Positions 16,747-27,100 of a DNA stretch of 64,000 nt are shown piece by piece. Under the pieces are notes generated by a model. The model was not told where the DNA came from. It made no database searches and worked only from the letters and a program-made list of their open reading frames with translations. The stretch covers positions 310,001 through 374,000 of the forward strand of contig NZ_JBHTJT010000006.1 in assembly GCF_042676185.1 (NCBI RefSeq), written 5' to 3'. The position numbers were made by a program, and so were the translations under genes. This DNA comes from Tropicimonas aquimaris. GTDB lineage: Bacteria; Pseudomonadota; Alphaproteobacteria; Rhodobacterales; Rhodobacteraceae. Every line of letters starts with the position of its first letter. Positions within the stretch are counted from its first letter, which is position 1.

Positions 16747-17651
16747 CAGTAGATCCGTGGCCCCCTCTCGCCCTTGTCTTCCCGGTATCTGTCCTCGAAT
16801 TCGAAGCCATAGTCGAGCGACTTCAACGGCCGCGGCGACAGCGCATAGGTCTCGGAGCGCAGAAAATCCATCATCGCGCGGGAATCCCCGGCCCGCTTGG
16901 CCAGTTCCTCGCGCGGGATCGGCTCGCCGATCACCACCCGGACGGGCTCGTCCACCCGCTTGCGGAACTCCTTGATCAGCAGCGCGAGCCGCAAGGTGGA
17001 ATGCAGGTGGCTGGCGAACTGGAACAGCCGGCTGTTGTGCCCCTCGAAGAAGATCGGCACCACAGAGGCGTTCGACTTGGCCACCATCCGCGCGGTGAAG
17101 CTGCGCCAGCCCGGATCCATCGGCCGGGTGAACGGCCTGGCCGCGGTCGAGACGGTGCCGCCGGGAAACACCCCGATCGCGCCGCCCGCGGCGAGGTATT
17201 CCAGTGCGATCTTCCGGGTCGCCAGGTTCTCCTTCATCGCCTCCTTGGACTCGTCGAAGGAGACCGGCAGAATCACCTTGTTCAGGTCCTCGGCCTTGCG
17301 GAACACGCTGTTGGCGAGAATGCGGAAATCCCCCCGCACGATCGACAGCATATGCCCCATTATCAACCCGTCGAGGATGCCGTAGGGATGGTTGGCGATC
17401 AGGATCAGCGGCCCCTCGGTCGGGATGTTGTCGAGGCTTCCGCCGACCACGTCGAGGCTCAGCCCGTAGCGCGCGACCATCACCCCCCAGAAATCCTTGC
17501 CCGCGGCGACCTCGTGCTCATAGCCCTCCGCCCGCCGGATCAGCCCGATCCTGCCGGTGGCGTTCTCCAGAACCCGCACCAGAGCCCGGCCGCCCCGCGA
17601 CCGAACGCTCGTTGCATAGCTTATGTCTCGGGCGACATGCCTGCCTGCCAT
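16746..17651 (-). CDS. PlsC-like lysophospholipid acyltransferase family protein
   Basis: This is a 301-residue member of the LPLAT superfamily (acyl transfer to lysophospholipids, ornithine lipids or related acceptors at the inner membrane). The HX4D-type motif appears as the variant ANHPYGILDGL near residue 105 (HPYGILD, with one extra residue between H and D). The second motif is VFPGGTVSTAA, then VPIFFEGHNS. This spacing is typical of the hemolysin-like or OlsA-related subgroup. The start at 17651 (MAGRHVARDISYATS) has GGAGGC upstream; the frame is open further but without a better site. It is coupled to murI. Confidence 0.82.
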   Translation of the reverse strand: MAGRHVARDISYATSVRSRGGRALVRVLENATGRIGLIRRAEGYEHEVAAGKDFWGVMVARYGLSLDVVGGSLDNIPTEGPLILIANHPYGILDGLIMGHMLSIVRGDFRILANSVFRKAEDLNKVILPVSFDESKEAMKENLATRKIALEYLAAGGAIGVFPGGTVSTAARPFTRPMDPGWRSFTARMVAKSNASVVPIFFEGHNSRLFQFASHLHSTLRLALLIKEFRKRVDEPVRVVIGEPIPREELAKRAGDSRAMMDFLRSETYALSPRPLKSLDYGFEFEDRYREDKGERGPRIY

Positions 17652-17902
17652 TCCAGCTGCCTCCAATCTGCCGGGCGTCATACAGTGCCTTCCGGAGCTT
17701 AGCCACATCATATAGGACAGCATGACAGGTATAGGGAGGGCCGCGGCGCTCCCTCGGCCGATCGCCGGGCGGCGACCGGGGCCAAGTCGTCGCGATTTAC
17801 AAATTTTCACGCATTGGGGATATGATCCTGGCGCAGAGCGTGCCAAAACGCTTTGACGCATCCGCGGACCATCGCCAACCTTCGCAGCCGGAATTGAAAT
17901 CC

Positions 17903-18814
17903 ATGGATTGGGACAAGCTCAGGATCTTTCACGCCGTCGCTTCCGCCGGAAGTCTCACCCACGCGGGAGATTCCCTCCACCTGAGCCAGTCGGCCGTCTC
18001 GCGGCAGATTCGCGCGCTCGAGGAGAGCCTAAACACCACCCTGTTCCACCGGCACGCCCGCGGCCTGATCCTCACCGAGCAGGGCGAGCTTCTGTACGAG
18101 GCGACCCGCGGCATGAGCAAGCGGCTGGAGGCCGCCTCGGCCCGCATTCGAGACAGCGAGGAGGAGGTCTTCGGCGAGTTGCGCGTGACCACCGCCCACG
18201 GATTCGGCTGCCTCTGGCTGGCGCCGCGTCTGGCCAAGCTCTACAGCAAGTACCCCGATCTCAACATCGACCTGATGCTGGAAGAGCGGGTGCTCGACCT
18301 GCCGATGCGCGAGGCCGATGTCGCGATCCGGATGAAGGAGCCCTCGCAGGCCGACCTGATCCGCAAGCGCCTGATGACGGTCCGGATGCGGCTCTACGCA
18401 TCGCGGGACTACATCGAGCAGTTCGGCATGCCGCAAACCGCGGACGAGATGCGCGACCATCGGCTGATCTGCCAGGGGACCTCCTCTACCCAGGTCTCGG
18501 CCGGCGCTTCGATGGTGCAGTGGCTGATCGGGCACGACATCACCTCGCGGCTGAACGTCAACAACTACTTCGGCGTTCTGCAATGCGTGAAGAACAACCT
18601 CGGCATCGGCGTCCTGCCCGACTACATCGTCGCATCGGAGCCCTACTTGGTGCGCGTCCTTCCAGAAGTGGAAAGCGCCGAAGTGCCGGTGTTCCTCGCC
18701 TATCCCGAGGAACTGCGGCAATCCAAGCGCATCGCCGCCTTCCGCGACTTCGTGGTCGAGGAGATCCAGGCACACCGCCGGATTCTCGAAGCCAGCCAGT
18801 CCGAAGAAGGCTGA
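17903..18814 (+). CDS. LysR-family transcriptional regulator
   Basis: This 303-residue regulator has an N-terminal winged helix (MDWDKLRIFHAVASAGS through LSQSAVSRQIRALEESL) and a C-terminal inducer-binding domain from about residue 90. The start at 17903 matches family members; the frame extends upstream to 17822 without clear need. The close match of the N terminus to a conserved Rhodobacteraceae LysR is from memory. Its target is unknown. It is divergent from the acyltransferase/murI operon and followed by a candidate sRNA and a lytic transglycosylase. Confidence 0.9.
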   Translation: MDWDKLRIFHAVASAGSLTHAGDSLHLSQSAVSRQIRALEESLNTTLFHRHARGLILTEQGELLYEATRGMSKRLEAASARIRDSEEEVFGELRVTTAHGFGCLWLAPRLAKLYSKYPDLNIDLMLEERVLDLPMREADVAIRMKEPSQADLIRKRLMTVRMRLYASRDYIEQFGMPQTADEMRDHRLICQGTSSTQVSAGASMVQWLIGHDITSRLNVNNYFGVLQCVKNNLGIGVLPDYIVASEPYLVRVLPEVESAEVPVFLAYPEELRQSKRIAAFRDFVVEEIQAHRRILEASQSEEG

Positions 18815-18898
18815 CAGGTCCCTCCCGGCCAGCGTCCAGGCGTCGTTGCAGTTGCAACACAGGCAAAGCTGCTATTTGCACTTGCGGCAATTTTGGAC

Positions 18899-18927
18899 TT
18901 GAACCGGACCGTTCACTTTTCTAAATC
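18899..18927 (+). promoter_or_regulatory. Sigma-70-type promoter for the candidate sRNA
   Basis: TTGAAC (18899-18904) and TAAATC (18922-18927) are separated by exactly 17 bases, giving a predicted transcription start near 18934. No open reading frame begins between this point and the terminator at 18979. Confidence 0.5.
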
Positions 18928-18933
18928 CAGAGT

Positions 18934-19006
18934 ATCGACGGGCGTTATTCGCTCGTCTTTACCTCCCTGTTGGACTTGGGCCGAGACTTGTCTCGGCCTT
19001 TTTTTT
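18934..19006 (+). ncRNA. Candidate small RNA: hairpin, anti-SD linker, terminator
   Basis: The predicted transcript of about 70 nt has a first hairpin GACGGGCG-TTATT-CGCTCGTC (18937-18957, one G-U pair). A single-stranded linker with TTTACCTCCCTGTTGG follows, then a strong terminator hairpin with a T run (18979-19006). ACCTCCCT is complementary to Shine-Dalgarno sequences, so base pairing with mRNA start regions is a natural hypothesis. The layout recalls the CCUCCUCCC-motif RNAs of Rhodobacter, but I cannot claim homology. Alternatively the terminator may simply end the LysR mRNA. Confidence 0.5.
18979..19006 (+). terminator. Rho-independent terminator
   Basis: The arms GGCCGAGA and TCTCGGCC enclose CTTG and are followed directly by eight T residues. 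This is the cleanest intrinsic terminator in the window. It lies between the LysR gene and the transglycosylase. Confidence 0.85.
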
Positions 19007-19132
19007 CGACCTTTTCGTGCCCGAACCGCTGAAATTGTCACCGTTTTCCACAGGCCCCTTCCGCGAATCCCGGCATTTTGCAAACCGGAAAGCTGGTCTA
19101 TGATGCACAAAACCCAGATCCGGAGATGTCCC

Positions 19133-19933
19133 ATGCTTCGCCAGTTCGCCGCTCTCGCACTCGCCGCGGCACTGTCTCTTCCCACAGCCGGCCACGCCGC
19201 CAGCTGCGGCAATTCCGCCTCCGGCTTCGACGCGTGGAAGCGGGAATTCGCGGCCGAAGCGTCGCGCGCTGGCATCGGCCAGCGCGGCCTCTCGGCCCTC
19301 GCCAACACCCAGTATTCCCAGGCCACGATCAACGCCGACCGCGGCCAGAAGAGCTTCAAGCTCAGCTACGACCAGTTCTGCCAGAAGCGCGGCTGCAACG
19401 TGATCGTCTCGCAGGGCAAGAAGCGCAAGGCGCAGAACCCCGGCTTCTACCAGTCGCTCGAGCGCGCCTATGGCGTCCCCTCCGGCGTCATCATCGCGAT
19501 TCACGGCATGGAAACCGGATTCGGCCGCTTCATGGGCGATTCCAACGTCCTCAACGCCACCGCGACCCTCGCCTACGACTGCCGCCGCCCCGCCTTCTTC
19601 CAACCCCACCTTCTGGGCGCGCTGGTGATGATCGACCGGGGCATGATGTCGCCCGGCGCGATCGGCGCCATGCACGGCGAGCTTGGCCACACCCAGTTCC
19701 TGCCCGGCAACGCGCTGCGCTACGGCCAGGACGGCAACGGCGACGGCCGCATCGACTTCAACGACATGTCCGACGCGCTCGCCTCGACCGCCAACTACCT
19801 GCGCATGAAGGGCTGGGCACCGGGGCAGCCCTACCAGCCGGGCACCCGCAACTACAATGTGCTCAAGGAATGGAACGCGGCCTCCGTATACCAGCAATCG
19901 CTTGCCGTGATGGGCGCCCAGATCGACGGCTGA
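19133..19933 (+). CDS. Lytic murein transglycosylase, MltB family
   Basis: This 266-residue periplasmic peptidoglycan-cleaving enzyme starts at the ATG at 19133 (MLRQFAALALAAALSLPTAG) with a signal peptide cleaved near GHAAS and CCGGAGA upstream. The catalytic glutamate is in IIAIHGMETGFGRFMGDSN. The family motifs GHTQFLPGNALRYG and DMSDALASTANYLRMKGW follow. An EF-hand-like loop DGNGDGRIDFND lies between them, as is common in MltB-like proteins. No lipobox cysteine is visible, so it is probably soluble. It is monocistronic, after the terminator at 18979 and before purL. Confidence 0.9.
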   Translation: MLRQFAALALAAALSLPTAGHAASCGNSASGFDAWKREFAAEASRAGIGQRGLSALANTQYSQATINADRGQKSFKLSYDQFCQKRGCNVIVSQGKKRKAQNPGFYQSLERAYGVPSGVIIAIHGMETGFGRFMGDSNVLNATATLAYDCRRPAFFQPHLLGALVMIDRGMMSPGAIGAMHGELGHTQFLPGNALRYGQDGNGDGRIDFNDMSDALASTANYLRMKGWAPGQPYQPGTRNYNVLKEWNAASVYQQSLAVMGAQIDG

Positions 19934-19978
19934 GCCGGCCCTTCCGGATGCGCGCGATACGCCATCGCCCGCGCCCGC

Positions 19979-20060
19979 TTCTTCTGTCCGAAAATATTCC
20001 GGGGGGGCTGCGGCCCTGCCGCAGCGGGGGCAGCGCCCCCTCCCCCTCCCCCTCCCCCTC
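19979..20060 (-). repeat. Family 2 repeat copy, GC hairpin and G-quadruplex tract upstream of purL
   Basis: CTTCTTCTGTCC with AATATTCCGG (19979-20001) is an inverted copy of the family 2 element. It is followed by CTGCGGC-CCT-GCCGCAG and by GGGGGC-AGC-GCCCCC (20025-20039), the same hairpin as at 45706-45720. Four runs of five C (20035-20039, 20042-20046, 20048-20052, 20054-20058) follow. On the opposite strand these are four runs of five G separated by one or two bases, a textbook G-quadruplex motif about 90 bases before purL. Confidence 0.7.
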
Positions 20061-20150
20061 TCCGAGCCCGCGCAAAGCCGCCCTTGCCCAAACCACCCTT
20101 CCCCTTTTCTCCGCGCCCGAATAAAAGCGCAGCGGACAAAGGGGACGAAC

Positions 20151-22310
<2,160 letters not shown>

Positions 22311-22346
22311 TCGCGGAGCACACCGAGCGGGCCGCGCCGATGGCGC

Positions 22347-22385
22347 GGTGCCTTCGGCGAGGGTACTTTCGCCAAGAAGACGAGG
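22347..22385 (+). repeat. Family 2 intergenic repeat, short copy
   Basis: GGTGCCTTCGGCGAGGGTAC is followed by TTTCGCCAAGAAGACGAGG. This matches the GCC-TTCGGC and TA-TTT-CCAAGAAGA part of the element at 10619-10670, without the GATC stem. It lies 36 bases after the purL stop. Confidence 0.55.
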
Positions 22386-22502
22386 CCCGGCACCTCAGGT
22401 GACTGGCGCCACGCCGTGGCGGGGATCGCCCCGCGCACCCTTGCGGCCATTGTCCGACGGCCCTAACTTTCATCGAAACACAACGTGACAGGGATTACAC
22501 CC

Positions 22503-22745
22503 ATGGCCATCGAGGCCCAGCAGATCGAGACGCTTCTTCGCGAGGCCTTTCCGCAAGGCAAGGTCAAGGTGACCGACATGGCCGGCGACGGCGCGCATTT
22601 CGCCGCCGAGGTGGTGGACGAGAGCTTTCGCGGCATGAATCGAGTCCAGCAGCAGCGCGCCGTCTATGCCGCGCTCAAGGGCATGATGGACGGCAGCCAG
22701 GCCGACCTGCATGCGCTGGCCCTGACCACCAAGGCGCCGGGCTGA
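22503..22745 (+). CDS. BolA family protein
   Basis: This 80-residue BolA-like protein probably forms a [2Fe-2S] complex with the monothiol glutaredoxin encoded just downstream and takes part in iron-sulfur trafficking or iron sensing. The KH-like fold shows IETLLREAFPQGKVKVTDMA and the signature SFRGMNRVQQQRAVYAALKG. The conserved C-terminal histidine is in DLHALALTTKAPG. An ATG six codons upstream (22485) is in frame, but 22503 gives the family N terminus. The stop overlaps the next ATG (TGATG). Confidence 0.93.
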   Translation: MAIEAQQIETLLREAFPQGKVKVTDMAGDGAHFAAEVVDESFRGMNRVQQQRAVYAALKGMMDGSQADLHALALTTKAPG

Positions 22746-23020
22746 TGTCCGGTGGCAACTCCATGGCCGTCACCCTCGCGCTCGCTGCGCTGGCTGGCAT
22801 CATGGCGTTTGCCCTGAAGCGGGCTCTCAGTGGTCCATACTCCGGGCTCGACCCGCTGGAAGCTGAAGAAACGGCGCGCCGTGCCTATCTGGAGCAAGCA
22901 CGGCGCGATGGGGTGGACCCCAACGTGGCGGATGCCTATGAAATCGAGCTCAGGCTCCGCCGGCGCGAAATGGAACGTCAGCGCAAGGAAGAACTCCGCT
23001 CGGACCTCTCCAGAGTGTAG
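22745..23020 (+). CDS. 91-residue single-TM protein between bolA and grxD
   Basis: I do not recognise a family. The protein has one N-terminal membrane segment (MAVTLALAALAGIMAFALKRAL). A charged, probably helical cytoplasmic region follows: GLDPLEAEETARRAYLEQARR, then a run rich in Arg and Glu (LRLRRREMERQRKEEL). It begins one base inside the bolA stop and ends 40 bases before grxD, so it is translationally coupled to bolA and likely co-expressed with the glutaredoxin. A membrane anchor or partner for Fe-S trafficking is conceivable but unproven. Confidence 0.8.
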   Translation: MSGGNSMAVTLALAALAGIMAFALKRALSGPYSGLDPLEAEETARRAYLEQARRDGVDPNVADAYEIELRLRRREMERQRKEELRSDLSRV

Positions 23021-23060
23021 GAAACCGCGCCTGCCGGCACAGGACAATGGATGTGAAAAA

Positions 23061-23423
23061 ATGACCGAAGCTAAAGCCCAGATCGAAAAGACCGTCTCCG
23101 AGAATGATGTCGTGCTCTACATGAAGGGCACCAAGATGGCGCCGCAATGCGGGTTCTCGCAGCGGGTGGCCGGCGTTCTCAACTACATGGGCGTCGATTT
23201 CGCCGATGTGAACGTGCTTGCCGACGAGGAGATCCGCCAGGGCATCAAGGAATATTCGGACTGGCCGACGATCCCGCAGCTCTACGTTAAGGGCGAGTTC
23301 GTCGGCGGCTGCGACATCGTCACCGAAATGACGCTGTCGGGCGAACTGGACCAACTCTTCGAGAAAAACGGCGTCGCTTACAACAAGGACGCCGCGGACA
23401 AGATCCGCGAAGCCAACGCCTGA
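23061..23423 (+). CDS. grxD: Monothiol glutaredoxin, Grx4/GrxD type
   Basis: This 120-residue CGFS-type glutaredoxin carries or inserts [2Fe-2S] clusters, usually with BolA as partner. The active site is KMAPQCGFSQRVAGVLNYMG. The glutathione-binding motifs WPTIPQLYVKGEFVGGCDI follow, and the C terminus is the usual helix. It is the third gene of the bolA run. A GC-rich hairpin (23430-23459) follows the stop. Confidence 0.95.
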   Translation: MTEAKAQIEKTVSENDVVLYMKGTKMAPQCGFSQRVAGVLNYMGVDFADVNVLADEEIRQGIKEYSDWPTIPQLYVKGEFVGGCDIVTEMTLSGELDQLFEKNGVAYNKDAADKIREANA

Positions 23424-23429
23424 GTTTCC

Positions 23430-23459
23430 GCCCCGGCGCAGTTTGCGCTGCGTCGGGGC
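23430..23459 (+). terminator. Terminator-like 12-bp hairpin after grxD
   Basis: GCCCCGGCGCAG pairs with CTGCGTCGGGGC (one G-U pair) around TTTGCG, seven bases after the grxD stop. A T run is missing, so it may mark the mRNA 3' end rather than act alone. Confidence 0.45.
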
Positions 23460-23568
23460 GCGCTCGCCGGATGACCCGTGCCCGCCGTTCGGCCGACCGG
23501 ACACCTACAATGGTCGTCCTGCCATCCCCGGGTCGCAGCCCCTGGCCGCGTCGGTGCAGCCAGGACCG

Positions 23569-23633
23569 GCACGCGAAGCGTGCCACGCCCAACCCGCGAA
23601 GATGCCGCAAGGCATTGCCAAGGGGCGGGAGCC
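23569..23633 (-). repeat. Intergenic double-hairpin repeat, family 1, copy G
   Basis: On the minus strand: GGCTCCCGCCCC, the stem AATGCC-TTGC-GGCATC, then GGGTTGGGCGTGGCACGC and a GGCACGC-TTC-GCGTGCC hairpin. This copy is more diverged and has a four-base loop. It lies between the convergent grxD and zapA genes. Confidence 0.6.
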
Positions 23634-23647
23634 CCCCGGCCCTGCCG

Positions 23648-24043
23648 TCAGCTTCCGGCCTTTTCCTCGGCCAGCGCAGCCAGCGCCTCGGCACGCGCCG
23701 CGATCTCGGCCAGCGTGTCGCTGACGATCGGCGGGATCACCGCGACTTCCACGCGCTCGGGCTCGGGCGCGGGCATTGCCTTCATCTCCTCGATCAGGCG
23801 CTCCTGCCGGGCGAGCTTCTCCTCCGCGGCGGCTGCCTTTTCCTCGTAGGCCGCCGTGCGGTCCGCGAGCATCAGCCCCGCCATCAGCAGCATCCGGGCG
23901 TCCGGCATCCGGCCGATCTGGCTGACCAGTCCCTGCGCCTCGCGGTCCAGCATCGCCGCCGCGGATTGCAGGAACGGCTCCTCGCCTTCCTGGCAGGCCA
24001 CGGTGAATTCCTTGCCGCCCACGACAATCCGAACTTCAGGCAT
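23648..24043 (-). CDS. zapA: Cell division protein ZapA
   Basis: This 131-residue FtsZ-ring associated protein bundles FtsZ polymers. The N-terminal globular part VRIVVGGKEFTVACQEGEE is the family hallmark. A helical coiled coil rich in Glu and Ala (EEKAAAAEEKLARQERLIEE) follows, then a Pro-containing linker and a short C-terminal helix. It overlaps the upstream coiled-coil gene by eight bases and is therefore translationally coupled to it. Confidence 0.88.
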   Translation of the reverse strand: MPEVRIVVGGKEFTVACQEGEEPFLQSAAAMLDREAQGLVSQIGRMPDARMLLMAGLMLADRTAAYEEKAAAAEEKLARQERLIEEMKAMPAPEPERVEVAVIPPIVSDTLAEIAARAEALAALAEEKAGS

Positions 24044-24452
24044 CGCTTTGCTCCTTCACCAGCGGCTCCAGCGCCGAGATCAGGCCGTCGAGCTCTTCGC
24101 GGTCGGCCGAGCGCTGCCCGGCCAGCGCGGAGAGCTCGGCCTCCAGTTCCACAATCCGTTCCTGCTGGCGGTCCTTCATCGACTTCAGCGACCCGACGCG
24201 CTCGCGCAGCTGCCCGCCGGCGGTGGTTTCCGCCTCGAGCGCCTGGCGCAGCCGCGCCACCTCCGCTTCGGCGGCCTCCGCCCGGGCCTGCGCCTTGCGC
24301 GCCTCGGCCTCGGCTGCCTCCGCGGCCCCGCGGGCGTGATCCAGTTCCTCGGACGAGGCGCCGCCGCCACCGCCCTGGTACCCTTCGACGGCACGTCCGA
24401 TCCGCGCCATCGCGGCGCTGATCCGGCTCTCGAGATCGGCAATTTCGCTCAT
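24036..24452 (-). CDS. Coiled-coil protein coupled to zapA
   Basis: This 138-residue cytoplasmic protein is predicted to be nearly all coiled coil after a short glycine stretch (YQGGGGGASSEELDHARGA). Repeated EAEARKAQARAEAAEAEVAR heptads are the main feature, with a second helical half containing MKDRQQERIVELEAEL. ATGs at 24458 and 24452 are both in frame. GGGGAG abuts the first and sits six bases from the second, so 24452 is preferred. Coupling to zapA suggests a ZapB-like Z-ring role, by position only. Confidence 0.78.
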   Translation of the reverse strand: MSEIADLESRISAAMARIGRAVEGYQGGGGGASSEELDHARGAAEAAEAEARKAQARAEAAEAEVARLRQALEAETTAGGQLRERVGSLKSMKDRQQERIVELEAELSALAGQRSADREELDGLISALEPLVKEQSDA

Positions 24453-24704
24453 GCTCATCTCCCCGTTTCGCGGCTCTTGTCTCAGGGGCGGGTCCGGCAG
24501 CCGCAGCGAATCGGCCCTCCCCTCAATTGAATGAATACTAACCAACAAGCCAGCGGAATGCGCCCCCCTTGGTGGTCAGGCACTTAGGGCGGCTTCTTCA
24601 TGCGCGCCAAGCCGCCTTGACCCGCCCGCTCCCCCTGCTACACCGCGCCAACCCCTTCTGTCGCGCCCCGTGCGCGACCGCGGCGCATACGAAAGGATCT
24701 CGCC

Positions 24705-26720
24705 ATGGATATTGCAGCTCTGAAAGATGCCCATCCCGACCATTGGCAGAAGGCCTGCGCGATCCGCGTGCTCACGCTCGACGCCGTGGCCGCCGCGAAC
24801 TCCGGCCACTCCGGGATGCCGATGGGCATGGCCGACGTCGCAACGGTGCTGTTCGAGAAGCACCTGAAGTTCGACGCCGCCAATCCCGGCTGGCCCGACC
24901 GCGACCGCTTCATCCTCTCCGCCGGCCACGGCTCGATGCTGCTTTACTCGCTGCTGCACCTGACAGGCTCGCCCGACATGACGCTCGAGCAGCTCAAGGA
25001 CTTCCGCCAGCTCGGCTCGATCACCGCCGGCCACCCCGAATACGGCCACGCCATGGGCGTCGAGACGACGACCGGCCCGCTCGGCCAGGGCATCGCCAAC
25101 GCGGTCGGCTTCGCCATCGCCGAGGAGCACCTGCGCGCCACCTGGGGCCCGAAGATCGTCGACCACTACACCTACTGCATCGCCGGCGACGGCTGCCTGA
25201 TGGAGGGCGTGAGCCAGGAAGCGATCGCGCTCGCCGGTCGCCAGCAGCTCTCGCGCCTGATCGTGCTGTGGGATGACAACGGCATCACCATCGACGGCAA
25301 GGTCGCGCTGGCCGACATCACCGACCAGAAGATGCGCTTCCAGGCCTCCGGCTGGAACGTGCTGGAATGCGACGGCCACGACCCCGAGGCGATCGACGCG
25401 GCGCTGACCGCGGCCAAGTCCTCGGATCGCCCGACGATGATCGCCTGCAAGACCCATATCGCCCTCGGCTCCTCTGCCCAGGACACCTCCAAGGGCCACG
25501 GCGCGCTGACCGACGCGCAGCTCATCGCCGACACCCGCGCCGCCTATGGCTGGGAGCACGGCCCATTCGAGATCCCGGCCGGGATCAAGTCGGCCTGGGA
25601 AGCCATCGGCGCTCGCGGCGCGGCCGACCGCGCCGAGTGGGACGCGCGCCTCGCCGCCCTCTCCGACCGCAAGCGCGCCGAGTTTGCCCGCGCCCAGTCC
25701 GGCGAGTTGCCGAAGAAACTCGCCAAGGCGCTGCGCGACTACCGGGCGCAGCTGGTGGCCGACGCTCCCAAGGTGGCGACCCGCTCGGCCTCCGAGATGG
25801 CGCTCAACGTCATCAACCCGATCCTCACCGAAACCCTCGGCGGCTCGGCCGACCTCACCGGCTCCAACAACACCAAATCGAAGGAGATGACGGTGTTCGA
25901 GCCCGGCAATCGCAAGGGCCGCTACATCCACTACGGCGTGCGCGAGCACGGCATGGCGGCGGCGATGAACGGCATCGCCCTGCATGGCGGCGTGCGGCCC
26001 TACGGCGGCACCTTCATGTGCTTCACCGACTATGCCCGCCCCTCCATGCGCCTCTCCGCGCTGATGGGCGTGCCGGTGGTCTACGTGATGACCCACGACA
26101 GCATCGGCCTCGGCGAGGACGGCCCGACCCACCAGCCGGTCGAGCATCTCGCCATGCTCCGTGCCACGCCCAACACCCTGGTCTTCCGCCCGGCCGACGC
26201 GGTGGAAACCGCAGAGGCCTGGGAACTGGCCCTGCAGCAGACCGGCACCCCCTCGGTGCTGGCGCTCTCCCGCCAGGGCCTGCCCACCCTGCGCAAGGTG
26301 GCGAAACCCGCCAACCTCACCGCCGGCGGCGCCTACGTGCTGGCCGAGTCCGAAGCCAAGCGCCAGGCGGTGCTGATGGCCACCGGCTCCGAGGTTGCCG
26401 TGGCGATGGCCGCGCGCGACCTGCTCGAGGCCGAGGGCATCGGTACCCGCGTCGTCTCCATGCCCTGCATGGAGCTCTTCGCCCAGGCCGACGAGAAGTA
26501 CCGCCGCAAGGTGCTGCCGAGCGGCGCGGTGCGTGTCGGGATCGAGGCCGGCGTGCAGCAGGGCTGGGACCGCTGGCTCTGCGGCGAGCGCGGCCGCGAG
26601 GCGAAGGCCGGCTTCATCGGCATGGACAGCTTCGGTGCCTCGGCTCCGGCCGGCGAGCTCTTCGAGCATTTCGGCATCACCGCCGCGGCCACCGCCGAAA
26701 AGGTCAAGTCCCTGCTCTGA
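24705..26720 (+). CDS. tkt: Transketolase
   Basis: This thiamine-diphosphate enzyme of the non-oxidative pentose phosphate pathway (and Calvin cycle where present) has 671 residues. The TPP-binding motif is GDGCLMEGVSQEAIALAG with WDDNGITIDGK. Catalytic histidines lie in NSGHSGMPMG, SAGHGSMLLYSLL and the second-domain EDGPTHQPVEHLA region. The start MDIAALKDAHPDHWQKA fits the family. zapA and its partner are divergent upstream. In many relatives gap follows tkt; here a repeat-rich spacer and a convergent DUF808 gene follow. Confidence 0.97.
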   Translation: MDIAALKDAHPDHWQKACAIRVLTLDAVAAANSGHSGMPMGMADVATVLFEKHLKFDAANPGWPDRDRFILSAGHGSMLLYSLLHLTGSPDMTLEQLKDFRQLGSITAGHPEYGHAMGVETTTGPLGQGIANAVGFAIAEEHLRATWGPKIVDHYTYCIAGDGCLMEGVSQEAIALAGRQQLSRLIVLWDDNGITIDGKVALADITDQKMRFQASGWNVLECDGHDPEAIDAALTAAKSSDRPTMIACKTHIALGSSAQDTSKGHGALTDAQLIADTRAAYGWEHGPFEIPAGIKSAWEAIGARGAADRAEWDARLAALSDRKRAEFARAQSGELPKKLAKALRDYRAQLVADAPKVATRSASEMALNVINPILTETLGGSADLTGSNNTKSKEMTVFEPGNRKGRYIHYGVREHGMAAAMNGIALHGGVRPYGGTFMCFTDYARPSMRLSALMGVPVVYVMTHDSIGLGEDGPTHQPVEHLAMLRATPNTLVFRPADAVETAEAWELALQQTGTPSVLALSRQGLPTLRKVAKPANLTAGGAYVLAESEAKRQAVLMATGSEVAVAMAARDLLEAEGIGTRVVSMPCMELFAQADEKYRRKVLPSGAVRVGIEAGVQQGWDRWLCGERGREAKAGFIGMDSFGASAPAGELFEHFGITAAATAEKVKSLL

Positions 26721-26742
26721 GCGTTCCCCCGCCGCGGCCGGT

Positions 26743-26822
26743 GCGCTCCCGCCCGGCCCGGCGACATCGGAGATGTCTCCGGCCCGGTTGGGCCGGGCAC
26801 GCGGCCCATCTGGCCGCGTGCG
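26743..26822 (+). repeat. Intergenic double-hairpin repeat, family 1, copy C
   Basis: GCGCTCCCGCCCGG is followed by the stem GACATC-GGA-GATGTC (26763-26777), CGGTTGGGCCGGG and a long second hairpin, CACGCGGCC-CAT-CTGGCCGCGTG. It starts 23 bases after the tkt stop and probably forms the mRNA 3' end. Confidence 0.75.
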
Positions 26823-27100
26823 TCGCAAACGGCCGCCGTCCCACCCTGCCCGAGGTCGCGAAAGCCTCGATGAAAAAGCTTGGCAGGGCGTCGCCATACT
26901 GCATCGGGTCACCATTTCCGGCCAGACCGGCTTTACCCGTCATCCACTTGCCAATGCGCGAACGTGCCACCTGCCATCAGGGACCTGGGAACCCGGATCG
27001 GGAAGACGTTCGACACCGCCAGATCCCGGTCGCCGACATCCCCAGTCGAACCTTCGTGATAGGGCAACGGCTCGGGAAACCGAGATCACCTGACCCGCAG
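26823..27100. other. Spacer between two repeat copies, no gene seen
   Basis: This roughly 280-base spacer lies between repeat copies C and F, and between the convergent tkt and DUF808 genes. I see no convincing coding frame; the frames that stay open lack ribosome binding sites. Short AT-richer patches occur but no clear promoter. Confidence 0.4.

Noticed and set aside
24576..26915. 779-codon minus-strand frame opposite tkt
   Set aside because: It is fully antisense to transketolase, with biased His/Gly/Arg composition and no ribosome binding site.
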